Assembly (NCBI GenBank): GCA_017466455.1 | Contig: JAFTUD010000021.1 | Location: 9,586-73,585 of the forward strand | Source of the DNA: Clostridia bacterium | GTDB taxonomy: Bacteria > Bacillota_A > Clostridia > Oscillospirales > CAG-272 | Length of the DNA: 64,000 nt | Reading direction: 5' to 3' | Shown: positions 25,845-34,888 of the stretch, in pieces | Position numbering within the stretch: the stretch's first letter is position 1 | How the letters are laid out: the number at the start of each line of letters is the position of its first letter | Translations under genes and position numbers: made by a program | Notes under the pieces: generated by a model | What the model was told of the DNA's origin: nothing | The model's database searches: none | The model's input: only the letters and a program-made list of their open reading frames with translations

Positions 25845-25873
25845 TTTAATTTTGGTAGCTCGGGTTGTATAAT
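25845..25873 (+). promoter_or_regulatory. candidate promoter of the acyltransferase/glycosyltransferase operon
   Basis: TATAAT at 25868-25873 is a good -10 element. The TTTAAT at 25845-25850, 17 bp upstream, is a weak -35. Confidence 0.45.
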
Positions 25874-25968
25874 TATGACAGTAGTACAAGAGGGCGCTTA
25901 GCGCACAGCTTAATTATGCGCATGTATACTACGGCTTTATGACGCATTTTGCAAGGAAGGAGATGCAC

Positions 25969-26754
25969 ATGGATAAGCGCAAGGTTATTTATTACAGCGA
26001 CGAGCTAAACGATGAGTTTTCCGTGGCGCAAATCACTCCAAAAAGGATTGACGAGAGATATGTTTACTATCACTCATCCATCTTCAAAAGGATTACGCAC
26101 TTTTTTTGGTACAGAATGGTATTTACTCCGATTGCGTTTTTCTACACGAAGCTAAAGCTTCATCATAAGGTAATCGGCAGAGAGAAATTAAAGCCATTTA
26201 AGAAAAAGGGGTATTTCATTTACGGAAATCACACTCAGGATATCGGTGATGCGTTTATGCCGAACATGTTCTCTGCACCGCAGGACAGCTACATTATCGT
26301 TCACGCAAACAATGTATCAATGCCGTTTCTTGGAAGGATTACTCCGTCGCTTGGGGCACTTCCCTTGCCCGAGGGAATGGTCGCTTACAAGAATTTTATG
26401 AGCGCTATTGAAAGGCGACTTTTTGAAAAATGCGCGATTGTAATTTATCCCGAGGCACATATTTGGCCCTACTACACGAAAATTCGCCCGTTTGGCGATG
26501 TGTCGTTTAGCTATCCCGTTAAATTCGGTGTGCCGACATTCTGCTTTACAAACACCTACCAAAAAAGAAGATTTTCAAAAAAGCCAAAAATCGTTACCTA
26601 TATTGACGGACCATTTTATCCGACAGAGGGGCTTAATGCCAAGGCACAGCGCTCAGAGCTTAGAAATACGGTTTATGACACGATGTGTGAGAGGGCTAAG
26701 GCTTCAACGGTTGAGGCGATCAAGTACATTAAGAAGGACGAAATAAATGGTTAA
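25969..26754 (+). CDS. PlsC-like lysophospholipid acyltransferase family protein
   Basis: The ATG at 25969 is chosen because AAGGAG ends 6 nt before it. Two other in-frame ATGs lie upstream with worse spacing. The 261-residue protein has the acyltransferase landmarks IYGNHTQDIGDAF and IVIYPEAHIWPYY. The canonical His-x4-Asp is altered here to His-x5-Asp (or His-x2-Asp), and the second motif reads YPEAH rather than PEGTR. It should transfer an acyl chain to a lipid acceptor at the membrane. It is the first gene of an operon with two GT8 enzymes. The stop overlaps the next start by 8 bp. Confidence 0.82.
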   Translation: MDKRKVIYYSDELNDEFSVAQITPKRIDERYVYYHSSIFKRITHFFWYRMVFTPIAFFYTKLKLHHKVIGREKLKPFKKKGYFIYGNHTQDIGDAFMPNMFSAPQDSYIIVHANNVSMPFLGRITPSLGALPLPEGMVAYKNFMSAIERRLFEKCAIVIYPEAHIWPYYTKIRPFGDVSFSYPVKFGVPTFCFTNTYQKRRFSKKPKIVTYIDGPFYPTEGLNAKAQRSELRNTVYDTMCERAKASTVEAIKYIKKDEING

Positions 26755-27583
26755 TATTTTATTTTGCGGAAATGACAGGGTATTTGACGGAATGCTCACC
26801 TGCTCACTTTCAATTCTCAAAAGGACCGAGTCAAGCGAGCCGATCACTGTCTATATTTACACGATGAATGTTTCGCACATAAGAAGCGACTATGTGCCGA
26901 TCAGCGATGCTCAGGTTGAGTTCTTTGACGGAGTTTTAAAGAAATACAATCCCGAAAATAAGGCGATAAAAATTGATGTTACGGACATTTACATGAACGA
27001 GTTTGACAAGTGTCCTAACGAGAGCGCTTATTGCTCGCCGTATACGCTAATCAGGCTTTTTGCCGACCTTGTCGAGGGAATGCCCGACAAGCTACTTTAC
27101 CTTGACGCTGACATCATGTTCAACCGCGATATCCATCTTCTCTACGACATTGATGTTGAGGGGTATGAGTATGCAGCAGCTCGCGATCATTACGGCAAGT
27201 ATCTTATAAATCCGAATTATATAAATGCCGGAGTTTTGCTGTTCAACCTTAAGAAAATGAAGGAAACGGGGCTTCTTGCCAAGGCGCGGGAGCTTATCAG
27301 GACTAAAAAGCTCGTTTTTGCGGATCAAAGCGCGATTATTCGCTCAACAACAAAGAAAAAGATGCTACCGCAAAAATTCAACGATCAAAAGTTTCTTCAC
27401 AAATCTACGGTTGTCAGACATTTTTCAAAGCGTTTGTTTTGGCTACCCTATCCGCATACGGACAACATCAAGCAATGGCATGTAAGCCAAGTGCATAAGG
27501 TCTTTAAATACTATCAATTTGATGACATTTTATTTGAATACATTTACCTTAAGCAAAAATTTGAAAAAGAGGTTTTAAGATGA
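26747..27583 (+). CDS. glycosyltransferase family 8 protein
   Basis: The protein has 278 residues. The N-terminal NILFCGNDRVFDGMLTCSLS is the standard GT8 opening, and LYLDADIMFNRDI contains the DxD metal and nucleotide-sugar motif. YINAGVLLFNLKKMKETG and ADQSAIIR are further family signatures. GT8 enzymes are retaining transferases that commonly add galactose or glucose from UDP-sugars. It overlaps both neighbouring genes by a few bases, which implies strict co-expression with the acyltransferase upstream and the GT8-acyltransferase fusion downstream. The acceptor is probably a lipid or surface glycan, by context. Confidence 0.9.
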   Translation: MVNILFCGNDRVFDGMLTCSLSILKRTESSEPITVYIYTMNVSHIRSDYVPISDAQVEFFDGVLKKYNPENKAIKIDVTDIYMNEFDKCPNESAYCSPYTLIRLFADLVEGMPDKLLYLDADIMFNRDIHLLYDIDVEGYEYAAARDHYGKYLINPNYINAGVLLFNLKKMKETGLLAKARELIRTKKLVFADQSAIIRSTTKKKMLPQKFNDQKFLHKSTVVRHFSKRLFWLPYPHTDNIKQWHVSQVHKVFKYYQFDDILFEYIYLKQKFEKEVLR

Positions 27584-29397
27584 CAAAGAAGATTATTCCG
27601 ATATTCTACGCATGTGATGATGCTTTTGTTAAATATACGATTGTTTCCCTGCACTCAATGATTAAAAACGCGTCAAGGGATTTTGACTACAAGATATATA
27701 TTCTCAACACAAATATAAGCGATGATATGAAAGAGCGTCTTTCGGCACTTGCTAACGACTGCTTTGAGGTTATTTTTACCGATGTCAGCGAACAGCTTGA
27801 TGCCTTTAATAAGACTCTTCCTATACGCCACTACTACTCTAAAACCACCTATTACAGATTTTTCATATCGGAGCTTTTCCCCGAATATGATAAAGCCATT
27901 TACATCGACAGTGATACAATTGTTCAGGGTGACATCAGCGAGCTTTACAATACGGACATCGGCGAGTCATATGTCGGTGCATGCCATGAGCAGGCAATGG
28001 TACAGGTAGATGTTTACGGCACTTATGCAGAGCGTGTTGTCGGCGTTGACAGAAACAACTTCTTCAATGCGGGTCTTATGCTGATTAACACTAAGCAATT
28101 CCGTGACAGGCTCGTGCTTAAGAAATTTATCAAGCATCTTGGCGAGTATGACTTCATTGTTACACAGGATGAGGATTATCTCAACCTAATTTGCAAGGAT
28201 CATGTTTTTTGGCTTGACCAAAGATGGAACACCGAGCTACCCGAGAGCTTCAAGTATGATTATGACCCTTGCACGGCGTATATTTTACACTATATAATGA
28301 CTAACAAGCCCTGGCATTACCGCGAGTGCAGAGGGTCGGACATTTTTTGGGATTATGCCAAGGAAACGAGCGTTTATGACATTTTGATAGCGGAGCTTGA
28401 CGCCTATACCGATGAGCAAAGGGCAAACGACCAAGCATCGGCTGATCAGCTTTATCAAATGGCTATTGACGAAACAAATCGCCCCGACAACTACCAAAAC
28501 AGGCTAAACGAGAGCGCGCGCTCACCCTACCGTGTTGAGCTTATTAAAAAAATAGAGCAATATGAGCGTGAGGGCAGATTTGATGAGGATGTTGAGGATG
28601 ACCCTCCGTCAAGGACAATTATGCCCGATGAGATTGATTATCTTCGCAGAAGTCCTATTGCTAAGCTGAAGACATGGATAACGCATCAGAAGGCTAAGGC
28701 ATTTTTGAAGACTATTCTTGAAAAGAATATTATGATTATCAAGGATATTAAGGGGGTTGAGAGCTTCAGCTCGCTTGACACAGGTGCAATTATCACCTGC
28801 AACCACTTTAATGCCTTTGACAGCTTTGCAATTCAAGAGGCTTATCACGCATCAAGGCAAGGACCTAAGAGAAAATTCTACCGCGTTATAAGAGAGGGAA
28901 ATTACACCTCGTTCCCCGGATTTTTCGGTGAGCTTATGCGCCACTACTATACTCTGCCTCTTTCCTCAAATGTCAAGACGATGACTAAGTTTACAGAGGC
29001 TACCAACACGCTTTTGCAAAGAGGAAATTTCGTGCTGTTTTATCCCGAGCAGGCTATGTGGTGGAACTACCGTAAGCCTCGCCCTCTAAAGAGTGGCGGA
29101 TTTAAGTTTGCGGTGAAGAACAATGTGCCTGTGCTTCCCTGCTTTATCACCATGAAGGACTCGGATATACTTGGTGAGGATTTAAGGCGCTCAATTTCCG
29201 ACTTTGATATTGCGGAGAATTTTGTGCCTGACGGATTTTATATTCAAGAATATACTATTCATATAGGCAAGCCGATTTATCCTAAGGCAGAGCTTGGCCT
29301 TAAGGAAAATATGGAATATATGGCAAATGCGAACTTCGAGGTATGGAAGGAAATTTACGAGAAGGAATACGGCATGCCTCTTGAATACAAGAAATAA
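27580..29397 (+). CDS. GT8 glycosyltransferase/PlsC-like acyltransferase fusion
   Basis: The 605-residue protein has two enzymes in one chain. Residues 1-290 are a GT8 domain: IPIFYACDDAFVKYTIVSLH, DxD in AIYIDSDTIVQGD, and NAGLMLINTKQFR. After a charged linker (about 290-380), residues 385-600 form a PlsC-like domain with the canonical His-x4-Asp in TCNHFNAFDSF and the second motif LFYPEQAMWWNY. Glycosyl transfer and acylation should therefore occur on one product, most simply a glycolipid. The stand-alone PlsC and GT8 genes immediately upstream repeat both activities. The start overlaps the upstream stop (ATGA). Confidence 0.9.
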   Translation: MTKKIIPIFYACDDAFVKYTIVSLHSMIKNASRDFDYKIYILNTNISDDMKERLSALANDCFEVIFTDVSEQLDAFNKTLPIRHYYSKTTYYRFFISELFPEYDKAIYIDSDTIVQGDISELYNTDIGESYVGACHEQAMVQVDVYGTYAERVVGVDRNNFFNAGLMLINTKQFRDRLVLKKFIKHLGEYDFIVTQDEDYLNLICKDHVFWLDQRWNTELPESFKYDYDPCTAYILHYIMTNKPWHYRECRGSDIFWDYAKETSVYDILIAELDAYTDEQRANDQASADQLYQMAIDETNRPDNYQNRLNESARSPYRVELIKKIEQYEREGRFDEDVEDDPPSRTIMPDEIDYLRRSPIAKLKTWITHQKAKAFLKTILEKNIMIIKDIKGVESFSSLDTGAIITCNHFNAFDSFAIQEAYHASRQGPKRKFYRVIREGNYTSFPGFFGELMRHYYTLPLSSNVKTMTKFTEATNTLLQRGNFVLFYPEQAMWWNYRKPRPLKSGGFKFAVKNNVPVLPCFITMKDSDILGEDLRRSISDFDIAENFVPDGFYIQEYTIHIGKPIYPKAELGLKENMEYMANANFEVWKEIYEKEYGMPLEYKK

Positions 29398-29409
29398 TTT
29401 GAGGTTTTT

Positions 29410-30402
29410 ATGGCTAAGAAGGATAAATACGCTATTATCTTTTCGGAGCGAGGATTGAAAAGATATATCAAGTGCGCCTGCAATTTTGAGGTTGAGAATG
29501 GGTATTTATACTCATATCGCTACTCTAATGAGCAAATTGAGAGGTTTTTCCGTCCCGAGGGCGATAGCTTTTGGGCGGTGCGCACGAAATATTCAAGCGG
29601 AGTAAGGATTGAAATTATTACGACATCAACCGAGATTTCGTTTGACTATGCCTGTGACAGCTACACGAGCGAGCATAACTCCTTTGACCTTTATGTAAAC
29701 AATGTGCTTACCGAGGTGCATAAAATTTGCGAGCATAAGGAGCATAGATGCGAGTTCAAGCTTTGTGAGGGCAAAAAGAGGGTTGCCATTTATCTTCCCT
29801 GCGATACGCGTGTGGGTATTAAGTATTTTTGCATTGACGGAACCTTTGATGAGGCTCAAAACGGTGAAAATGTGCTACTTATCGGTGACTCAATTTCACA
29901 GGGGTACGGTCCTATGCTATCGGGTGCAGCTTATGTAAACGCGCTTATGAGAAAAACGGGGCTTTACATTCTCAATCAATCGGTTGGCGGATACAGATTC
30001 GAGCCTGACGATCTAATGAGGGTTGAGGGCTTTGAGCCTGCGAAAATCATTGTTGAGCTTGGCACTAACTATCACGAAAAGGGACTTGATTACGACTATA
30101 AGAAGGCTTGCAGGGGATTTTTCGCAAGGCTTACAGAGCTTTACGGCACGCAAATTCCTATCGCTGTCATTACTCCCCTTAACAGGATTGACGATATTGA
30201 CAGAAAGCGATTTGCGTGGTGCATTGATTTGATTAAAAGGGAATGCGAAAAATACGAAAATATTACGGTAATTGACGGCTTTACCCTATTCCCGCCCGTC
30301 AAGGAATGCTTTCTTGACTGCACGCACCCTAATGCGTACGGCTCTGAGCTTTTGGCAAGCAATCTTGCAAGAGCGTTTAAGAAATTGGGATTTTCAGATT
30401 GA
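29410..30402 (+). CDS. SGNH/GDSL-family esterase with N-terminal beta domain
   Basis: The protein has 330 residues and no signal peptide. The C-terminal SGNH hydrolase shows all four blocks: LLIGDSISQGYG (Ser161), the Gly block in SVGGYRF, ELGTNYHEKG (Asn) and DCTHPNAYG (Asp and His near residues 309-312). About 150 residues of beta-rich sequence precede it, as in CE2-type carbohydrate esterases, which carry a jelly-roll in front of the hydrolase. It is the last gene of the PlsC-GT8 operon, starting 12 bp after the fusion gene. It may trim acyl or acetyl groups from the same product, by inference. Confidence 0.83.
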   Translation: MAKKDKYAIIFSERGLKRYIKCACNFEVENGYLYSYRYSNEQIERFFRPEGDSFWAVRTKYSSGVRIEIITTSTEISFDYACDSYTSEHNSFDLYVNNVLTEVHKICEHKEHRCEFKLCEGKKRVAIYLPCDTRVGIKYFCIDGTFDEAQNGENVLLIGDSISQGYGPMLSGAAYVNALMRKTGLYILNQSVGGYRFEPDDLMRVEGFEPAKIIVELGTNYHEKGLDYDYKKACRGFFARLTELYGTQIPIAVITPLNRIDDIDRKRFAWCIDLIKRECEKYENITVIDGFTLFPPVKECFLDCTHPNAYGSELLASNLARAFKKLGFSD

Positions 30403-30414
30403 TTTATATTAAAG

Positions 30415-30446
30415 AGGAAGCACTCTTTGTGGGTGTTTCCTTTTTT
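30415..30446 (+). terminator. intrinsic terminator of the PlsC-GT8 operon
   Basis: AGGAAGCAC pairs with GTGTTTCCT (one G-U pair) and is followed by TTTTTT. Confidence 0.82.
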
Positions 30447-30572
30447 AGCGGTTGGGCTTTTTGCTTTTAAGGGCTCTTTATTTTTTATAATAATGTTGAT
30501 TTTGCGCGTTTTTACAAAAAAATTCGGCATATTTAACAAAAAGAGGGTGGGATTGTTAGGCACTCTGCCATA

Positions 30573-30601
30573 TTGACAAGCATATAATAATATGATAAAA
30601 T
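30573..30601 (+). promoter_or_regulatory. promoter of the Cys-rich surface protein gene
   Basis: TTGACA (30573-30578) and TAAAAT (30596-30601) have 17-bp spacing, about 50 bp before the start codon. Confidence 0.78.
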
Positions 30602-30653
30602 AATAGTGTATACTATATGCCCCGCGGGGGCTTAACCACAAGGAGATTTTCTT

Positions 30654-33224
30654 ATGAAAAAGACACTTAAAATTTGCACGCTTTTGCTTGCGATTGCTCT
30701 TGTCGTTTCTCTTCTTGCCGTTTTTGCATTTGCAAGCGGTGATGATAGCGAAAGCGGTGAGGTCAATGTAGCACTTGGTGCAACAGTAATCGGTGACAGA
30801 GGTCCTGGAACAACACTTGGTGATGTTTTTTGGAGCGTTTGGGATCACTACGCTAATGCCGTTGACGGCGACCCTGACACAGTAGTTCCACTTGATACTA
30901 CTCACTGGAAACCTTTCGGTCTTTGGGTTACACTTGAAGAGGCACACTTCCTCACAAGTCTTGAACTCCAAACCTATGGTATTGGTAGAGCGCAAACAAG
31001 TAAGGGCTGTCTTGACCGACTCATCAACAGACGCGGTTCTTATCCAATCAAAGTAACACTTTACAATGTTTACGGACAAGAAATTTTTGTAAAAGATGAT
31101 ACTGCAAGTTCAGATGCGAACACAGTAATCGACCTTTCCGATGTTACTGAAAGAGTTGCGAAGATTTACATTTACATCGACGGACAAAGTGTTAACAGTG
31201 TTGCCCAAGGTATTTGGGAAGTTTACGCTTGGTCTACTGATGTTCACGAATGGGAAGATGTTGAAGTTGTTGAAGACCCATCTTGCACTGTTGACGGAAT
31301 TAAGGCTGTAAAATGCGCTGACTGTGGCGAAGAGGCTGAAATGATTATTCCAGCGACAGGACACCGTGACACCTGCCTTGGCGTATGCGCTAACGGTTGT
31401 GGAACTGTAATTGAAGTTAAGCACCAATCCGTTGCAGGTTGCTCACCTACTTGTGTTAAGTGCGGTGAGGACGAGGTTTCAACATCTGGTAACCATGTTC
31501 AAAGCACTTCAGATCCATGTTCAACCGCTTGCACTCAATGCGGTGCGCAGGATGTTTTCGTAGCACCTCATGTTCACGATGTTTCTCAACCTTGTAACAA
31601 TGACTGTGTAAAGTGCGGAGCAACAGATGTTTTCCTTGACGCTTTTGATATTGGAGCGAGAATTGACAAAACAAATGTCATTCTTCCTTACACATATGCG
31701 CCTCATGTAGCAAATCCTAACGATCCATGCGATACAACATGTTTTTCATGTAAAAAGCCCGAGGCTGTTCGTGCTGTGCACCAAACACCTGCAAATCCTT
31801 GCACTGACACAGTATGTCCTAACCCCGACTGCTATACCAACGCAGACGGATATTCGGGTCCAAAGCCATATGCTCACTATGCTCAATACTTTGACAAAAA
31901 CAACTGGAACAACTATCTTGTTGTTTCACCTCATGTCCGTCCACCGGAAACTTCTGCTACATCCTGTAAGGTTACCTGCGCTAACGGATGCGTTCGTGCT
32001 ATTGCTTATGCGCATGTATTCGACAACTGCGGAGACGGAATATGCAACATTTGTAACGAAAGCATAAATATTAACGAGCGTGCACACAGATTTACTGCTG
32101 AATCACCTATCGTTTGTGTTGATTGCGGAACTGCAATGAAGGGCTACGCTAAGGTTTGCACTGAGCATGTATATGACAACGAGTGCGATGCGAAATGTAA
32201 TGTTGCAGGTTGCGGATACCAAAGATACAACCAAAGAACAGGCGCTATGGATTACTGGCACATTTACGAAAATCCATGCGACACAACATGTAACGACTGT
32301 GGAGCTACAAGAGAGATAGTTCATACATATCCCGAACACGCTTGCGCTGAACTTTGCGTTTGGTGTGGTGAAAAGAGGGCTACCGGAGCTGCGCACACAT
32401 ATAGCGACTTTATCAAGAACGGTCAAGCGATTGAGGGCTCAAACGCTTGTGATGACACTTGTGATGTTTGCGGTGAAAAGCGCGAGATAACTCATAACTA
32501 TCCGTTCATTTGCGCACCTACATGCAGAATTTGTCAATCCCCTAATCCCAACAGCGACGCGCTCCATACATGGAGCAATGCTTGCGATACGGATTGTGAC
32601 AACCCCGGTTGCTTTGTTACAAGAGAGGCATCTCACGAATGGGATCACGACTGTGATACGGAGTGTAATATTTGTAGCCAAGTAAGAGAAACTACTCACA
32701 AATTCACAAGCATATGCGACAAGGTTTGCGATGTTGTTGGCTGTGGATACGAAAATCCCGATGTTAAGGCTCACAAATATCAAAATGCTTGCGATAACAA
32801 GTGTGACAACGAGGGCTGTACCTTTGTAAGAACTGTTGAAACAGATGCTACATATGACCCTGACCACGATTATGACAATGACTGCGACACGCTTTGCAAC
32901 ATTTGTAATTTGGAGCGCGCGGTTGCCGACCATGTATATGATAACGACTGTGATGATACATGTAACACATGCAACAAGCGACTCAGAACAACATCTCACA
33001 GCTTTAGCGCTTGGGTAGAGTCCAAGGAGCCAACCGCTAAGGAAGACGGTGAACAGATAAGAGCCTGCACTGTCTGCGGTGCTACCGAGAAGCAGACGAT
33101 TCCTGCTAAGGGTGGACTTACAACCGGTGGAATTGTTGCTATTGTTATAAGCTCCGTTGCGGTGCTTGGTGGCGGTGGCTTCTCCGTTTGGTGGTTTGTT
33201 CTCAGAAAGAAATTTATAGGATAA
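30654..33224 (+). CDS. secreted membrane-anchored protein with about nineteen Cys-rich repeats
   Basis: The protein has 856 residues. A Sec signal peptide covers residues 1-28 (hydrophobic core ICTLLLAIALVVSLL). Residues 35-200 look like a beta-sandwich adhesion domain similar to F5/8 type C. From about 200 to 800 run roughly nineteen irregular units of the form CDTxCNxCGxxRE followed by HxY, spaced 20-35 residues, with Cys often in C-x3-C-x2-C. Acidic Asn/Asp pairs surround the Cys. The final unit reads HSFSAWVESKEPTAKEDG. A helix (about 823-849) with a basic tail anchors the C-terminus, and there is no LPXTG. Metal binding or disulfide ladders are both possible. AAGGAG precedes the ATG. Function is unknown. 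Confidence 0.85.
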   Translation: MKKTLKICTLLLAIALVVSLLAVFAFASGDDSESGEVNVALGATVIGDRGPGTTLGDVFWSVWDHYANAVDGDPDTVVPLDTTHWKPFGLWVTLEEAHFLTSLELQTYGIGRAQTSKGCLDRLINRRGSYPIKVTLYNVYGQEIFVKDDTASSDANTVIDLSDVTERVAKIYIYIDGQSVNSVAQGIWEVYAWSTDVHEWEDVEVVEDPSCTVDGIKAVKCADCGEEAEMIIPATGHRDTCLGVCANGCGTVIEVKHQSVAGCSPTCVKCGEDEVSTSGNHVQSTSDPCSTACTQCGAQDVFVAPHVHDVSQPCNNDCVKCGATDVFLDAFDIGARIDKTNVILPYTYAPHVANPNDPCDTTCFSCKKPEAVRAVHQTPANPCTDTVCPNPDCYTNADGYSGPKPYAHYAQYFDKNNWNNYLVVSPHVRPPETSATSCKVTCANGCVRAIAYAHVFDNCGDGICNICNESININERAHRFTAESPIVCVDCGTAMKGYAKVCTEHVYDNECDAKCNVAGCGYQRYNQRTGAMDYWHIYENPCDTTCNDCGATREIVHTYPEHACAELCVWCGEKRATGAAHTYSDFIKNGQAIEGSNACDDTCDVCGEKREITHNYPFICAPTCRICQSPNPNSDALHTWSNACDTDCDNPGCFVTREASHEWDHDCDTECNICSQVRETTHKFTSICDKVCDVVGCGYENPDVKAHKYQNACDNKCDNEGCTFVRTVETDATYDPDHDYDNDCDTLCNICNLERAVADHVYDNDCDDTCNTCNKRLRTTSHSFSAWVESKEPTAKEDGEQIRACTVCGATEKQTIPAKGGLTTGGIVAIVISSVAVLGGGGFSVWWFVLRKKFIG

Positions 33225-33351
33225 GCAACTGCAAATTGTACCTGCGGTGCATGAATTGTCCTGCTGACACGAATAGAAGCTGTGTGACACAAGCAATATT
33301 GCTTAGAAAGTATAGCTATACTACCTAAGTAAAATATTCTTAAACAAAAAC

Positions 33352-33390
33352 AAAAGCAAGAATATGGATTTTCCGTATTCTTGCTTTTTA
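33352..33390 (+). terminator. intrinsic terminator of the Cys-rich protein gene
   Basis: AAAAGCAAGAATA pairs with TATTCTTGCTTTT and runs into a U-tract. Confidence 0.88.
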
Positions 33391-33400
33391 TTTATATATC

Positions 33401-33431
33401 AAAAAATTAAGGGGCGTTTAAAGCCCCTTTT
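33401..33431 (-). terminator. intrinsic terminator of the histidine operon
   Basis: On the minus strand AAGGGGC pairs with GCCCCTT and is followed by AATTTTTT, 12 bp past the hisJ stop. Confidence 0.85.
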
Positions 33432-33442
33432 AGTTTGATTTT

Positions 33443-34240
33443 TTACAAAATTTCATCAAGTGAGGTGATGTATTTAATTCCGAGCTTATCAAACACTCTT
33501 GCATAGGCATCAAGGTGCATATCAAGGGTGAAGGTACAGTGAGTATCGGAGCTTAGCACGAAGGGCTTACCGTTTGGCATGAGCTGTTCCATAATATACT
33601 CGCTTGGGTATGCCTTTGTACGGTAGCCACGGGTGATTGCGCCGACATTTACCTCAAAGTATGCGCCAGAGTCCTTAAGCGCCGAGATTGCCTTATTTAC
33701 CGCACTCTTATATCTTGGATGCTCCTCATCAATAAGGGGCATTTTTTCGTTGAATTTGGTTACTAAGTCAAAGTGCGCGACAATGTTACATTTTGTTTTA
33801 TTTACTACATCGCAAAGAAGGCTGTAATAATCCTCGCAGTAGGCATAGACATCGCCCCCGTAGTATTTATCAATGTTTTCCTTCATTTCATCGGCACTCA
33901 AATCAAGGGCGAGGTAGTTTCCGTCCTTCAGGATATAGTGAACGGCGCCTATGATATAGTCGGGGGTCCATTGGGGGTCGGGGGAGAAATAATCCTGCTC
34001 AATTCCTATATAAACCTTAATTTGGTCCTTATACCTTTCCCTCAGGTCCTTCAAGGTGCTGATATACTCGCCTATTCTTTCCTTTTTTATAGCCCAGCCA
34101 CTCTCAAAATCAAAGGGGGAGTGTACGCTAAAGCCGATTTCGGGGCATTTCAGGCGAATTGCCTCAAGGAGCATTTCCTCGGGGGTATTTTTACCGTCAC
34201 AAAAGGTTGTGTGAAGGTGATAGGTTGATATTTTTTTCAT
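33443..34240 (-). CDS. hisJ: histidinol-phosphatase, PHP type
   Basis: The protein has 265 residues and belongs to the PHP superfamily. The metal-binding motifs are YHLHTTFCDGK (His8, His10, Asp15), VHSPF (His40), GIEQDYF and, near the C-terminus, SSDTHCTF. It removes phosphate from L-histidinol phosphate, the eighth step of histidine synthesis. As the last gene of the his operon it makes the pathway complete without a HisN or bifunctional HisB phosphatase. Its start overlaps the hisIE stop by one base. This location separates it from the unrelated PHP gene at 16745-17614. Confidence 0.93.
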   Translation of the reverse strand: MKKISTYHLHTTFCDGKNTPEEMLLEAIRLKCPEIGFSVHSPFDFESGWAIKKERIGEYISTLKDLRERYKDQIKVYIGIEQDYFSPDPQWTPDYIIGAVHYILKDGNYLALDLSADEMKENIDKYYGGDVYAYCEDYYSLLCDVVNKTKCNIVAHFDLVTKFNEKMPLIDEEHPRYKSAVNKAISALKDSGAYFEVNVGAITRGYRTKAYPSEYIMEQLMPNGKPFVLSSDTHCTFTLDMHLDAYARVFDKLGIKYITSLDEIL

Positions 34241-34887
34241 TATACCATCTTCTCCTGCTTTACCTTATGGTCAATTATATGTCTTGACGCAAGCTCTCTA
34301 TGAACATCTTCAACGCTGATTCCCATTTGAACCATAAGAACCATTACATGGTATGCAAGATCGGCGATTTCATAAATTGTTTCCTTTTTATCATCAGCCT
34401 TACCTGCGATTATGACCTCGGTACATTCCTCGCCGACCTTTTTAAGGATTTTATCAATTCCCTTATCAAAGAGGTAGGTGGTATATGAGCCCTCGGGACG
34501 GTCATTCATTCTTCCGACAAGAAGCTCATAGAGTCCGTTAAGTGTGAACTCGTGAAGCTCGGGGCTTTGATATACGGGCTTTGTAAAGCAAGAGTTGGTT
34601 CCTGTATGGCAGGCGGGTCCGTCCTTTTCTACGACTACGACAAGTGAGTCGTTATCACAATCGGCGGTGATTGAAACGATATGCTGATAGTTTCCGCTTG
34701 TTTCTCCCTTTAGCCAAAGCTCCTGTCTTGAACGGCTATAAAAGCATGTAAGTCCCTTTTCCATTGAGATTTTAATGCTTTCGGCGTTCATATATGCTAC
34801 GGTCAAAACCTCTTTTGTTATGCTGTCAACGACAACTGCGGGGATAAGCCCCTTTTCATCAAATTTTAACTCTTCTATATTTAACAT
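34240..34887 (-). CDS. hisIE: bifunctional phosphoribosyl-AMP cyclohydrolase/phosphoribosyl-ATP pyrophosphatase
   Basis: The protein has 215 residues and two domains. HisI (1-110) has the metal cluster TADCDND (Asp76, Cys77, Asp78, Asp80) and GPACHTGTNSCF (Cys93 and Cys100, zinc). HisE (about 113-205) has KKVGEECTEVIIAGK and EIADLAYHVMVL, with the acidic residues for magnesium. Together they carry out steps two and three of histidine synthesis. The gene lies 1 bp after hisF. Confidence 0.97.
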   Translation of the reverse strand: MLNIEELKFDEKGLIPAVVVDSITKEVLTVAYMNAESIKISMEKGLTCFYSRSRQELWLKGETSGNYQHIVSITADCDNDSLVVVVEKDGPACHTGTNSCFTKPVYQSPELHEFTLNGLYELLVGRMNDRPEGSYTTYLFDKGIDKILKKVGEECTEVIIAGKADDKKETIYEIADLAYHVMVLMVQMGISVEDVHRELASRHIIDHKVKQEKMV

Positions 34888-34888
34888 T

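Noticed and set aside
30141..31079. Open frame of 312 codons on the minus strand spanning the SGNH gene end and the Cys-rich gene start
   Set aside because: It crosses a terminator and a promoter that serve plus-strand genes and has no recognisable domain or start signal.
32439..33296. Long open frame of 285 codons on the minus strand inside the Cys-rich gene
   Set aside because: It is the antisense shadow of a repeat-rich coding sequence. It has no ribosome binding site, and the forward gene has a signal peptide, promoter and terminator.
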